Part shown: piece by piece, positions 43,898-52,224 of the stretch | Numbering within the stretch: the stretch's first letter is position 1 | How the letters are laid out: each line of letters begins with the position of its first letter | Assembly (NCBI GenBank): GCA_016787565.1 | Contig: JAEUUG010000009.1 | Location: 310,001 to 374,000 of the forward strand | Length of the DNA: 64,000 nt | Direction: 5' to 3' | From: Cyclobacteriaceae bacterium | GTDB taxonomy: Bacteria; Bacteroidota; Bacteroidia; Cytophagales; Cyclobacteriaceae | Position numbers and translations under genes: made by a program | Notes under the pieces: generated by a model | Databases searched by the model: none | Told to the model about the DNA's origin: nothing | Seen by the model: only the letters and a program-made list of their open reading frames with translations

Positions 43898-45199
43898 CTA
43901 ACCTATTGGGTTTGACGTTCGGACAACAGCTTTTAAATCGTGCAGCATGCTATACAACCCAAAGTACGTCCGGTTAATATAAAGGGCATCGCGTACGCCA
44001 CGGGCTTTCTTCGATTCACGCAGTTCTTTCATACTCGACAACTCTTCGCCAAAGGTGTATAACTCCTCAAAGTAGGCATCTGCTGCAAAATCAAAAACTG
44101 CTGTTCGAAATGGTCTTCCCAAAAGTTCTACGAGCCTAGTAAATACCGAATTGAAGAACTCCTTTTCTTTAGCAGTGTCATCCGCGTAAATAAAACGGAG
44201 GTCGCGAAAGACTTTATCACGCCTGCTTTTATCATTCAATAATACTGGGTCAAGTAGCTGAAAATAAGTGTTATAAAAATCCTTCGGAATTACTTTTACA
44301 CAACCAAAATCAATGATGCCAAGCTGATAATCTGGTGTGATGATGAAGTTACCTGGATGCGGATCGGCATGTACTGATTTGATGGTGTGCATCTGGAAAT
44401 GATAAAAATCCCACATGGCCTGACCAAGCTTGTTTCCTGCTCCTGCTGGCAATTCCTTCTTTAGCAATTCACCCAAGGGCATGCCCTCAATCCAATCCAT
44501 AACCAGAATCTTAGGAGAAGAGTACTCCGGATAATACTTTGGGAACACCACATTTTCAATATGGCGTGTTTCCTCCGACAATTCCATTGATCGCCTGAGC
44601 TCCAACACATAATCGGTTTCTTCCATCATGCGCTGCTCCACTTCCTGGATGAACTCGTCATATTCAACAGGATTTAACTTGAACATAGACAGTGCAATAG
44701 GCTTAACCATAGCCAAATCTGATTTAACACTGTCGCCCACCCCGGGGTACTGAATTTTTACAGCAAGCTTCTTTCCTTTCAGTGTGGCCTGATGCACCTG
44801 ACCCATCGATGCGGCATTCATTGCCTTATGCGTGAAGGTCTCGAATAACTGCTCAGGTCCCTTGCCAAAAGACTTTTGAAAAGTCTTGACCACGAGCGGA
44901 TACGAGAGTGGCGGAGCACTGTATTGGGCCATGGAAAATTTCTGCTGGTAGGCAGAGGGCAACAGGTTTTTATCCATGCTCAACATTTGCGCTACTTTCA
45001 GGGCACTACCCTTAAGTTCACTTAATGAATTGTAAATGTCATTGGCATTGTCGGAATGAAGTTCATCTCGGGTGACATCCGGATTCATCATTTTCCGACC
45101 ATAGTGCTTCAGGTAGTTTGTTCCAATCTTCGCCCCGGTGGCAATAAACTTACTGGCCCGCTGCACTTTCGTTACCGGGATTCGATTGAATTCTTTCAT
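43898..45199 (-). CDS. ABC1/AarF/UbiB-family atypical kinase
   Basis: The 433-residue protein has the ABC1 (ADCK/UbiB) kinase-like motifs: ALKVAQMLSMD (the KxGQ helix, with Ala in place of Gly), MNAASMGQVHQA (A-rich ATP loop), LAVKIQYPGV (the Lys), SVHADPHPGNF (catalytic Asp/Asn), and GIIDFGC (metal Asp). Family members are ATPases that help ubiquinone or other lipid metabolism. Since Cytophagales normally use menaquinone, its target may be different. It follows a TetR-type gene by 27 bases on the same strand. Confidence 0.9.
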   Translation of the reverse strand: MKEFNRIPVTKVQRASKFIATGAKIGTNYLKHYGRKMMNPDVTRDELHSDNANDIYNSLSELKGSALKVAQMLSMDKNLLPSAYQQKFSMAQYSAPPLSYPLVVKTFQKSFGKGPEQLFETFTHKAMNAASMGQVHQATLKGKKLAVKIQYPGVGDSVKSDLAMVKPIALSMFKLNPVEYDEFIQEVEQRMMEETDYVLELRRSMELSEETRHIENVVFPKYYPEYSSPKILVMDWIEGMPLGELLKKELPAGAGNKLGQAMWDFYHFQMHTIKSVHADPHPGNFIITPDYQLGIIDFGCVKVIPKDFYNTYFQLLDPVLLNDKSRRDKVFRDLRFIYADDTAKEKEFFNSVFTRLVELLGRPFRTAVFDFAADAYFEELYTFGEELSSMKELRESKKARGVRDALYINRTYFGLYSMLHDLKAVVRTSNPIG

Positions 45200-45226
45200 G
45201 CTTGCTGTAAATGGTTTTTAAGTAAA

Positions 45227-45901
45227 TTATTTGGTACCCGTCTGGTAGATAAACTTGGCAAAGTCGATAGCCGAATCAACGGCTCCTTTTCCGATGAGAT
45301 CGAATGCGAGGTTAACCGACTTCTCAACAGCGGCATCTGTCTTTTCAAATCCCGCACTATCATCTTCTTTCCAGAAATGGAGAATGAAGCCCAGGTGAAG
45401 CCAGAAAAGTTGTGGATAGCGTTTGTCGAGTATTGGGCGTGTAGCCACCTCCCCTTTTGTTTTACCTTCCAGGAGGATGGTTTCCATAAACGATTCGAAT
45501 GTGGTCTTGAAGGCTTTTAGGAAGCCCGGAACAATTTCAAGCTTATGATGCCCCTCCAAAGCGAACAATACAAAACTGCGGTTAGCTTTCAGCTCCTCCA
45601 GTAATGTGAAATAAAAGGCTAATATCTTTTCCCTGCTTGTGAAAGCTAGAAAGGCTGAATCAGCCTGAAGGCGGTTAATCGTGGTGTCTAGAAATCCATT
45701 CCACACATGGCGCTCCAATCCCTCAAAAGAACCAAAATGACCGTAGAATTCTTCTTCCTTGATTCCTAAATCAAGACAAAACTTGAATACGGAAGCTGGT
45801 CTTTTTCCGTTTGTCAGAAGTGATTCGATGTAGGCAGACTTAATCTTTTTGTCAGAAGCCTTGCTTCCGGATTTTCGGGTAGATTTTTTTGTTGTTTCCA
45901 T
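45227..45901 (-). CDS. TetR/AcrR-type regulator paired with an ABC1 kinase
   Basis: The 224-residue product has a basic N-terminal tail (STRKSGSKASDKKIKSA) and a TetR helix-turn-helix (FKFCLDLGIKEEEFYGHFGSFEGLE, about residues 42-66). An all-alpha ligand domain follows, with aromatic-rich helices (YPQLFWLHLGFILHFWKEDDS), which suggests a lipophilic ligand. It could repress its own operon with the ABC1 gene. The HTH is less regular than in usual TetR proteins, so a non-DNA-binding, COQ9-like lipid role is an alternative. Confidence 0.78.
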   Translation of the reverse strand: METTKKSTRKSGSKASDKKIKSAYIESLLTNGKRPASVFKFCLDLGIKEEEFYGHFGSFEGLERHVWNGFLDTTINRLQADSAFLAFTSREKILAFYFTLLEELKANRSFVLFALEGHHKLEIVPGFLKAFKTTFESFMETILLEGKTKGEVATRPILDKRYPQLFWLHLGFILHFWKEDDSAGFEKTDAAVEKSVNLAFDLIGKGAVDSAIDFAKFIYQTGTK

Positions 45902-45973
45902 ACAGTGACATAAACACCCATAACCCTAAAAGGGTTTGATGAACCAGCATGATTATTTGTAATTTGGAAAGTT

Positions 45974-47179
45974 ATGATTGAACGCATTTCTTTAATACTA
46001 CTGCTTACGTTCACGCTCTCCGCACATGCGCAAGCTCAAGATGTGGCCAGGCTCTACGAACAAGGTAAGGCCGCTCATCTTGCTAATCGCTATAGTGAAG
46101 CATTGACCTTGTTTAATCAATGCATCCGCATGGAGCCCACATTTGCAGATGCCTACTTTAGTCGGGCATCTGTCCGTGAGCAACTTAAAGATTTGCGCGG
46201 AGCACTTACCGATTACAGCATCTTCATCGAGCTTAACCCAGATGATGCTGAGGCATTGCTTGCCCGTGGCTTACTCCGCTATAAACTGACTCAGTATGAT
46301 CTCGCGAAACAGGACTTCCAGAAACTACTGAATACTCCACCCGGTGAAACGACAACTATTTTTTACAGGCAATCTCCTTACGGAGGAGGTACGGATAAAA
46401 TTTCTACAACGCAGGGTGGTGGCAAAGCCTACCTGTTGAATTACCTGGGATTGTGTGACGCCAAACTTCAGCATCAGGATCAGGCTATTCTGCACTATGA
46501 TTCCGCCATCCGGCTCGAACCGAATGAGGCCGATTATTATGTTAACCGTGGACTCTCAAAAGAACAACGTAATGATCTTGCTGGAGCGGTTCAGGATTAT
46601 GAAAAAGCCCTTGCATTACAACCTAACCATCCTCTGGCACAACATAACCTCGCGCTGCTAACGGCACAGCAGGGAAACGGAAAAGCCGCTGAGGCGAAAC
46701 TGACGGAGATTATTGAAAATGACTCTACCATGCTCTTCGCCTACATTGAAAGAGGCTATCAACGCTTTGAAAGTGGCTATTATAAAGGCGCACTTGAAGA
46801 TTATAACTACGCGTTGAAAATTGATTCCCTGAATGCTGAAGTCTGGCTGAGTCGCGGCATTACGAAGGAAAAGCTAAAAGACTTTTCCGGAGCACTTTAC
46901 GATTACACAAAAGCCATCGACCTGGAAGAAAATATGACCAAAGCCTGGCTAAACCGAGGTAATGTGCTGACCAAACTAACACGCTATAAAGAAGCCATTG
47001 ACGATTACACCGTTGCATTAACGTATGATGCAGGTTATGCATCCGCTTACTACAACCGAAGCATTGCCCGCCAGCGATTGAAACAAAGTGCCGAAGCCTG
47101 CGAGGATCTGAAAAAAGCCGAAAACCTGGGGATGGTGGTGGACAAAAAAATGAAAGACAAAATCTGCGAATCAAACTAG
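45974..47179 (+). CDS. Secreted tetratricopeptide repeat protein
   Basis: This 401-residue protein has a signal peptide (residues 1-20, SAHAQ) and about nine TPR units covering nearly all of the mature part. Examples are FADAYFSRASVREQLKDLRGALTDY, EADYYVNRGLSKEQRNDLAGAVQDY, LNAEVWLSRGITKEKLKDFSGALYDY and YASAYYNRSIARQRLKQSAEACEDL. A less regular insertion (about 120-150, TPPGETTTIFYRQSPYGGG) interrupts the array. It is probably a periplasmic scaffold. It is transcribed divergently from the TetR-ABC1 pair. Confidence 0.85.
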   Translation: MIERISLILLLTFTLSAHAQAQDVARLYEQGKAAHLANRYSEALTLFNQCIRMEPTFADAYFSRASVREQLKDLRGALTDYSIFIELNPDDAEALLARGLLRYKLTQYDLAKQDFQKLLNTPPGETTTIFYRQSPYGGGTDKISTTQGGGKAYLLNYLGLCDAKLQHQDQAILHYDSAIRLEPNEADYYVNRGLSKEQRNDLAGAVQDYEKALALQPNHPLAQHNLALLTAQQGNGKAAEAKLTEIIENDSTMLFAYIERGYQRFESGYYKGALEDYNYALKIDSLNAEVWLSRGITKEKLKDFSGALYDYTKAIDLEENMTKAWLNRGNVLTKLTRYKEAIDDYTVALTYDAGYASAYYNRSIARQRLKQSAEACEDLKKAENLGMVVDKKMKDKICESN

Positions 47180-47235
47180 AATTTAGGCGTTGTTGTCCGA
47201 TGCTCTAAACAATGATTCCGCAGAATTACTGAGTT

Positions 47236-48492
47236 TCACTCTTTCATAGACTGACTGAGATTACCCGCTTGAATTAGACCAAGCCCCTGCGTGGCCTCCC
47301 AGAAGTTTACGAGGGCTGTGCCCTCATCTGCTGGTTTGAAGAACTGATCCACCTGCTGGTCGAACCTGTTAAACTCATCGGTGCTCAAGGGTATGGTGGT
47401 GATCACCAGCACGAGGCCCTTGAATTCTTTTTGCGCTTCCGTATACGCGGGCACCCGCAGACCAAGATCGGTTTCAATCTTCTCCCGTGTGTACCGGACG
47501 CGGGTCTTTGCTTCCAGTACATCCATCTGTAAGGAAACAAGGTCATAGAAAACATCAAACGGAGTGAGCTCTTCTGGGCCGATAAGACCCATGAGGTAGA
47601 GTTCGAAATTTGAATAACCATTCGCAATATTCAGGTCGATTCGGTATTTGTCAGGATGGCTACCCACATTTTCTTCTAGTACACCTGCAAACCCGCCCAA
47701 CGCCCCACCACAACCCGACATACCCCAGTGGCCCGAGGAGTTATAGACCTCTCCGGTAGCAGCGTTGATATTTTCTGTTGGGAAAGCTGAATTTGCCCAG
47801 GTGTGCATGATCTCGTGCAACAACGGACCGGTTACAAGTCCATTTCGCGTGGGCATGGTGATTATGGATTTCAATCTTCCACTCGAACCATAGTCGCCCG
47901 CGTAGTCGAACCGCTGTATACCGATTCCCTCGACCGCATTCGAAATCCAACGATTGTACCCATAAATATCTTTGTTCGGCCTAGTCTCGTTGTTGTGAAT
48001 TAGAAATAAGAAATCAAAATCATCTTCAAATTTGTTGTACACATCATGCAGTATCTGCTGATAGAGATCAAGTGGACAAGAGATGTCATTGAATACATTG
48101 TATTCAGTGACCGGAAGTAACATCGAGGCCACCCGATTGTTGGAATGAAGGTAAAAGGTGTGGCTTGCCGTTGGAGCGGTGGCCAGTACTTCAAATGGAT
48201 ACCTAAAGTCGACATGATGCCCGCTGCTTTGAATGGTAATGTTTCCACTTGAGGCGCCCGCTGGAACATTCGCGATCAATAGCTTGTCCGACCGAAAATG
48301 TGTGGTTCCTTTAACACCGTTGAATAAAACAACAGATGATGAAGTAAAATTTTTGCCGGCAAGCGTTACACTTGTCCCTGCGTTTCCGTTGAGTGGTGCG
48401 ACTGCCTCAATTACGGGTGCCGGGCCCACCGGGTCATCACTACAACCTGATACAAATAGCAGAACGATGAGGGAGTAAAAAATATACTTCAT
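47236..48492 (-). CDS. IPT/TIG-domain lipoprotein with HExxH motif
   Basis: The 418-residue product has a lipoprotein signal (LLFVSGC, Cys 17). An IPT/TIG domain follows (APVIEAVAPLNGNAGTSVTLAGKNF, about residues 27-105), then a larger domain of about 300 residues. That domain contains LLHEIMHTWANSAFP, an HExxH zinc-protease motif, with a His/Met in SGHWGMSG some 30 residues later that could be a further ligand or Met-turn. I do not recognise the peptidase family. It may be a surface metalloprotease or an inactive relative. The upstream region contains repeats noted separately. Confidence 0.75.
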   Translation of the reverse strand: MKYIFYSLIVLLFVSGCSDDPVGPAPVIEAVAPLNGNAGTSVTLAGKNFTSSSVVLFNGVKGTTHFRSDKLLIANVPAGASSGNITIQSSGHHVDFRYPFEVLATAPTASHTFYLHSNNRVASMLLPVTEYNVFNDISCPLDLYQQILHDVYNKFEDDFDFLFLIHNNETRPNKDIYGYNRWISNAVEGIGIQRFDYAGDYGSSGRLKSIITMPTRNGLVTGPLLHEIMHTWANSAFPTENINAATGEVYNSSGHWGMSGCGGALGGFAGVLEENVGSHPDKYRIDLNIANGYSNFELYLMGLIGPEELTPFDVFYDLVSLQMDVLEAKTRVRYTREKIETDLGLRVPAYTEAQKEFKGLVLVITTIPLSTDEFNRFDQQVDQFFKPADEGTALVNFWEATQGLGLIQAGNLSQSMKE

Positions 48493-48546
48493 TACTTACG
48501 GTTTGCATCCTAACGCGAAATAGTCAGAAAGATACATGTGAGTATG

Positions 48547-48587
48547 GAAAGTCTTTGTTTCATTTTGACCGAACTATTGAAAGTCTT
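48547..48587. repeat. Pair of 9-base direct repeats upstream of the TIG lipoprotein gene
   Basis: GAAAGTCTT occurs at 48547-48555 and 48579-48587, 32 bases apart (about three helical turns), with similar flanking bases. They lie 55-95 bases upstream of the minus-strand gene starting at 48492 and could be a regulator site, for example for a LytTR or OmpR-type protein. Chance is possible. Confidence 0.25.
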
Positions 48588-48662
48588 GTGTAATGGCGTT
48601 GAGGATCAGCGTCCTCTGACGAGTGACTCTGATTGGGGGAAAAGGTTTTAGGTGACTACTTA

Positions 48663-48699
48663 TTGGTGAGCCTTGTCGCTTACTTTCGCGCAACACCAA
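48663..48699. other. Imperfect hairpin in the gap before the response-regulator gene end
   Basis: TTGGTG (48663-48668) pairs with CACCAA (48694-48699), and an inner TTGtCGC/GCGcAA stem with one mismatch extends it. A smaller GAGGA/TCCTC hairpin lies at 48601-48616. No T tract follows on the minus strand, so it is not a standard terminator. This 265-base gap (48493-48757) contains no gene that I can support. Confidence 0.25.
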
Positions 48700-48757
48700 C
48701 AATGGCAGAGGGATTTTTTTACCAATTTTATTTTAGCAATCGCAGCCTTGCATTCCT

Positions 48758-49447
48758 CTAATCCGTCTCCAACCGATACCGGTGATCATTGGTGCGATGA
48801 ATCAGGTTCAGACCCAGTTTTGCTTTTAGATTCTGGATGTAAACGTCAATCGAGGTGTCCACCATGTAAATTTCAGAGCCCCATATATTGCGCAAAAGAT
48901 TATCCATGGTAATCGTCTTGTGCGGATTCTGTGCGAAGAAGAAAAGCAGTTCAAACTCGGGCCGGCTTAACACAATTTCCTGACCTCCTTTGGTAACAGA
49001 GCTTGATTTCCGGTTAATAATCATGTTCCCAATACGCAATTCTAAAACACCTTTGCGGATGATGAACCTTTTCTTTAAAACAGATTTAATCTTATACGTT
49101 AATGCCCGGAGGCCAACAACCTTTTCAATAAAATCATCTCCACCTGTGTCCAGTGCAGCTTGTTGATAATATGATTCAGATTTCGCGGTGAGAAAAAATA
49201 TGTACGTTTCTGCAAACCGCTTAATGCTGCGCAGTTCACGGCACAGTTCAATGCCATTGGGATGCGGCATCATGATATCCAGGATGATCAAGTCGGGTAA
49301 AAAGTCATTTGCCACAACGATGGCATCCTGACTATTGCTCAACACTTTTACGTTGAACCCCTCCTTTTCGAGATTATATTCAAGCAAATCCAGTATGTCT
49401 TTATCATCATCGATCACCAATACCTGAAAGGGTTTCCTGTCGCTCAT
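48758..49447 (-). CDS. OmpR/PhoB-type response regulator
   Basis: This 229-residue protein has an N-terminal receiver (VLVIDDDKDILDLLEYNL; phospho-acceptor Asp in LIILDIMMPHPNG, about residue 55; Thr and Lys in FLTAKSE). A C-terminal winged helix follows (VLSRPEFELLFFFAQNPHKTITMDNLLRNIWG ... VDVYIQNLKAKLG-like region). No histidine kinase is adjacent, so it is an orphan in this window. It ends 265 bases before the TIG lipoprotein gene. Confidence 0.93.
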   Translation of the reverse strand: MSDRKPFQVLVIDDDKDILDLLEYNLEKEGFNVKVLSNSQDAIVVANDFLPDLIILDIMMPHPNGIELCRELRSIKRFAETYIFFLTAKSESYYQQAALDTGGDDFIEKVVGLRALTYKIKSVLKKRFIIRKGVLELRIGNMIINRKSSSVTKGGQEIVLSRPEFELLFFFAQNPHKTITMDNLLRNIWGSEIYMVDTSIDVYIQNLKAKLGLNLIHRTNDHRYRLETD

Positions 49448-49545
49448 TCAACATTCATTTTTGGCAAGCTAACGATCGGGTATTACTACACGTTTATAGT
49501 TTTATTATACTGGCGTTAAGGAATAAATGTACTGTACGTTTTCTG

Positions 49546-50550
49546 TTAACCTCTGAACTGGGCTTTACCCAGTTGTATAGCTTGCGCGACTGCGGCTTGC
49601 GTGGTATCCGGATAATCCACTGTGATGATGGTGTCAGAATCAATCCACTGAAGAATTTTACCCACATTCTTCTTCTTCATCTTTTTCAATACCGGAACTC
49701 CAAGTTCTTTCAGGGCAGCAGCATTGTAACGCTGCTCGTGTTGCGATTTCATGGGCACCACCATCAGTTTCTTACCGAGAAACAATGCTTCTGCCGGTGT
49801 TTCGAAACCAGCTCCGCACAAAATTCCACGGGCTGTTGTCATGCTGGCAGCAAACTCTTCTTTGTTGACCGGATAGACTGATAGCTTACCAACATGGTAC
49901 GGCTTCTTCGTGTGTTTGGAGAAAATGTGCCAGCGTACATGGGGCATTGCGGCCAACAATGGGATAAGCTTTTTGTCATCATAGGCTGGCAAGTAGACGG
50001 TATAATGCTCACGCACTTTGCTACCCGCTGCTTTCCGTACTTCTGAACGGATAACTGGTGTGTAGATAAACTTGTCAAATTTTGCAAAATGAAACCCAAT
50101 GTGATCTTTTGCCGGTGCGTAATTCTTCAGAATCCACTCTCCCACCGGATCGAACTTATCGGGTCGTGGCACAAGGGGTGAAAGCAACGCACTCTGATGA
50201 CTCAACGCAACGCATGGAACTTCTTTCTTCTGACATGACCACGCGGAAATCGGTTCAAAGTCATTGATCACCAGGTCATAGTTCTCCACTGGAAATTTTT
50301 TAATTTCCTTGTAAACATCTTTCGAACTGTTTCGCTTAAAGGTTCGCAGAAAATCAATACCTCCGTTCTTACCAAAGAAAAAACTCAGGCCTTTTGATGT
50401 ATACTTAACAGGATATGAGAGTTTAATGTCAGACTGTGCCCCGCTCACAAACAGGTCCAATTCTCCGTATTGCCTCAGCACTGGAATTACATCTTCGGCC
50501 CGGGCGAGGTGGCCATTACCAGTACCCTGAATAGCATACAGTAATTTCAC
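49546..50550 (-). CDS. MGT-like glycosyltransferase family protein
   Basis: The 334-residue product has a GT-B shape: an N-terminal MKLLYAIQGTGNGHLARAEDVIPVL (the GxGH acceptor loop) and a C-terminal donor-binding half with GAGFETPAEALFLGKKLMVVPMKSQHEQRYNAAAL. That pattern is shared with MurG and UDP-glucosyltransferases, where His/Glu/Gln contact the nucleotide sugar. It is probably a peripheral membrane enzyme in glycolipid or cell-surface sugar synthesis. It overlaps the stop of the upstream LpxH-like gene by 4 bases, so the two are coupled. Confidence 0.85.
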   Translation of the reverse strand: MKLLYAIQGTGNGHLARAEDVIPVLRQYGELDLFVSGAQSDIKLSYPVKYTSKGLSFFFGKNGGIDFLRTFKRNSSKDVYKEIKKFPVENYDLVINDFEPISAWSCQKKEVPCVALSHQSALLSPLVPRPDKFDPVGEWILKNYAPAKDHIGFHFAKFDKFIYTPVIRSEVRKAAGSKVREHYTVYLPAYDDKKLIPLLAAMPHVRWHIFSKHTKKPYHVGKLSVYPVNKEEFAASMTTARGILCGAGFETPAEALFLGKKLMVVPMKSQHEQRYNAAALKELGVPVLKKMKKKNVGKILQWIDSDTIITVDYPDTTQAAVAQAIQLGKAQFRG

Positions 50551-51422
50551 TTTTTAACGGTTAAAAATTCATTCACAAGGTCTCGAAAAATTTCATCATT
50601 ATCCATCTTGTAACGCAATCGCTTGGGTAACTTAACAGACTGCGCCTTCTTATCTTCGGCATACCGGTAAATTCTCCATTCGCCAGCATCATACTCCAGG
50701 GCAGTGAGGTTTTCTACCCAGTCACCAGAATTCAAATACAAAACCTCACCTTTCTCTGTAACAATCCTTTTGATTTCCGGCTGATGGATATGACCACAAA
50801 CAACATAATCATATCCGTTTTCGATCGCAATATCGGCTGCTGTCTTCTCGAAGTTGTTGATAAACTTCACTGCGGATTTCACACTGTCTTTTACCCTCTT
50901 GGAAAGGGATATTTTCTCGCGTCCCACCTGTTTCAGCATCCAGTTGACGATGGCATTGATGATGATCAGCATATCATACCCCACAGCGCCAAGCTTGGCC
51001 AGCCACTTGGAAAATTTCATCGTGACGTCAAAAACATCACCGTGAAAAATCCAGGCGCGCTTTCCGTTCAACTTCAAAACAACTTTATTATCGATCTGAA
51101 ATGAACCCAATTTAAATCCAGCAAACTTGCGCAGCATCTCATCATGGTTGCCGGTAAGGTAAAGGATCTTGGTGTTTTTGGTGAGGAGACTGGTGATGTG
51201 TTTTACTACCTGCATGTGCGACTTGGGCCAGTAGCGTTTGCTGAACTGCCACATGTCGATAATATCACCGTTGAGGATAAGTTTTTTAGGATTAATCGTT
51301 TTCAGGTAGCGCAACAACTCGTCTGAATGACATCCATATGTACCCAGGTGAACATCCGAGAGGATAACGAGTTCTACATCCCGCTTTTGCTTTTTACCCA
51401 TGCTTTTAAAAGATGATTCCAC
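50547..51422 (-). CDS. LpxH-like calcineurin-type metallophosphoesterase
   Basis: This 291-residue enzyme has the metallophosphatase motifs DVHLG (about 23-27), NGDIIDMW (about 55-62), TGNHDEM (about 95-101), FHGDVFD and CGHIHQP (about 209-215). These match the UDP-2,3-diacylglucosamine pyrophosphatase (LpxH) group, which makes lipid X in lipid A synthesis, but many Bacteroidota paralogues have other lipid substrates. It is about 50 residues longer than E. coli LpxH. The coupled glycosyltransferase suggests a glycolipid pathway. Confidence 0.8.
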   Translation of the reverse strand: MESSFKSMGKKQKRDVELVILSDVHLGTYGCHSDELLRYLKTINPKKLILNGDIIDMWQFSKRYWPKSHMQVVKHITSLLTKNTKILYLTGNHDEMLRKFAGFKLGSFQIDNKVVLKLNGKRAWIFHGDVFDVTMKFSKWLAKLGAVGYDMLIIINAIVNWMLKQVGREKISLSKRVKDSVKSAVKFINNFEKTAADIAIENGYDYVVCGHIHQPEIKRIVTEKGEVLYLNSGDWVENLTALEYDAGEWRIYRYAEDKKAQSVKLPKRLRYKMDNDEIFRDLVNEFLTVKK

Positions 51423-51543
51423 AAGGTAAATACCTTAAGGGAATCCCCAATCCTATACAGAGAAGTTTTATAAAACAAAAGTAAACCACCTTCATTATCC
51501 AGACATGTCGGGCTTATTACCAAATTATTAACACGGGGTATTA

Positions 51544-52197
51544 TTAAATTCTGAATCGCAGGTATTTTATCGTCTCGCCTTTAGCGGCAAACTCTTGCTC
51601 ATAGCGTGTTCTGATGTCAAAGCACTCGGACCGCATTTCCGACTGGTAAATATCACGCGTGTGTTTAAAATCATCGATGTCTGTACGCGCTTGAATTTCT
51701 TCAAGCGTAAAATCAAACAACATGGTGTTGTCCGTTTTTAACCGGACATAACTTCCTGGCTTTGCTAGCCGCTTGTAGATTTCCATATACCGTGCGCTGG
51801 TTAGTCTGCGCTTCACATCGCGTTTGCGCGGACGCGGATCAGGAAAGGTTAACCAAACTTCATCGATCTCACCGGGTGCAAAGAAATTGTCAATTAATAA
51901 AATTTGCGTTCGCAGAAAAGCAACGTTCGAAAGACCTTGTTCGAAGGCTAACGAACTTCCTTTCCAAATTCGTTCACCTTTAATATCTACGCCTATGAAA
52001 TTCCGCTCCGGAAAGAGTGCTGCTAATCCAACTGTATATTCTCCTCTGCCACACGCCAATTCCAGCGTAATCGGATGATCATTCTTGAAATAATCCCTGC
52101 GCCAATTTCCTTTAATGCTGGCATACAACGGTTTTGTTGGCTCAATAACATTCGCACGCTCTTCAATAATCTTAAAACGTTCCTGCTTTCTTTTCAC
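51544..52197 (-). CDS. trmB: tRNA (guanosine(46)-N7)-methyltransferase
   Basis: TrmB puts the m7G46 mark in the variable loop of tRNA using S-adenosylmethionine. The 217-residue protein has the SAM site (ITLELACGRGEYTVGLAALFP, about residues 43-63), FIGVDIKGERIW, and the TrmB signature VWLTFPDPRPRKRDVKRRLT (about 115-134), with the catalytic and tRNA-contact Asp/Arg residues. The C-terminus has the family's TRYEQEFAAKGE. It is 28 bases after folC on the same strand. Confidence 0.95.
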   Translation of the reverse strand: MKRKQERFKIIEERANVIEPTKPLYASIKGNWRRDYFKNDHPITLELACGRGEYTVGLAALFPERNFIGVDIKGERIWKGSSLAFEQGLSNVAFLRTQILLIDNFFAPGEIDEVWLTFPDPRPRKRDVKRRLTSARYMEIYKRLAKPGSYVRLKTDNTMLFDFTLEEIQARTDIDDFKHTRDIYQSEMRSECFDIRTRYEQEFAAKGETIKYLRFRI

Positions 52198-52224
52198 AAA
52201 TCTGAATTCAATAATGGTGTTAAT

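Noticed and set aside
48673..48912. Plus-strand frame of 79 residues across the gap and into the response-regulator gene
   Set aside because: More than half lies antisense to the receiver protein, and the composition is not protein-like.
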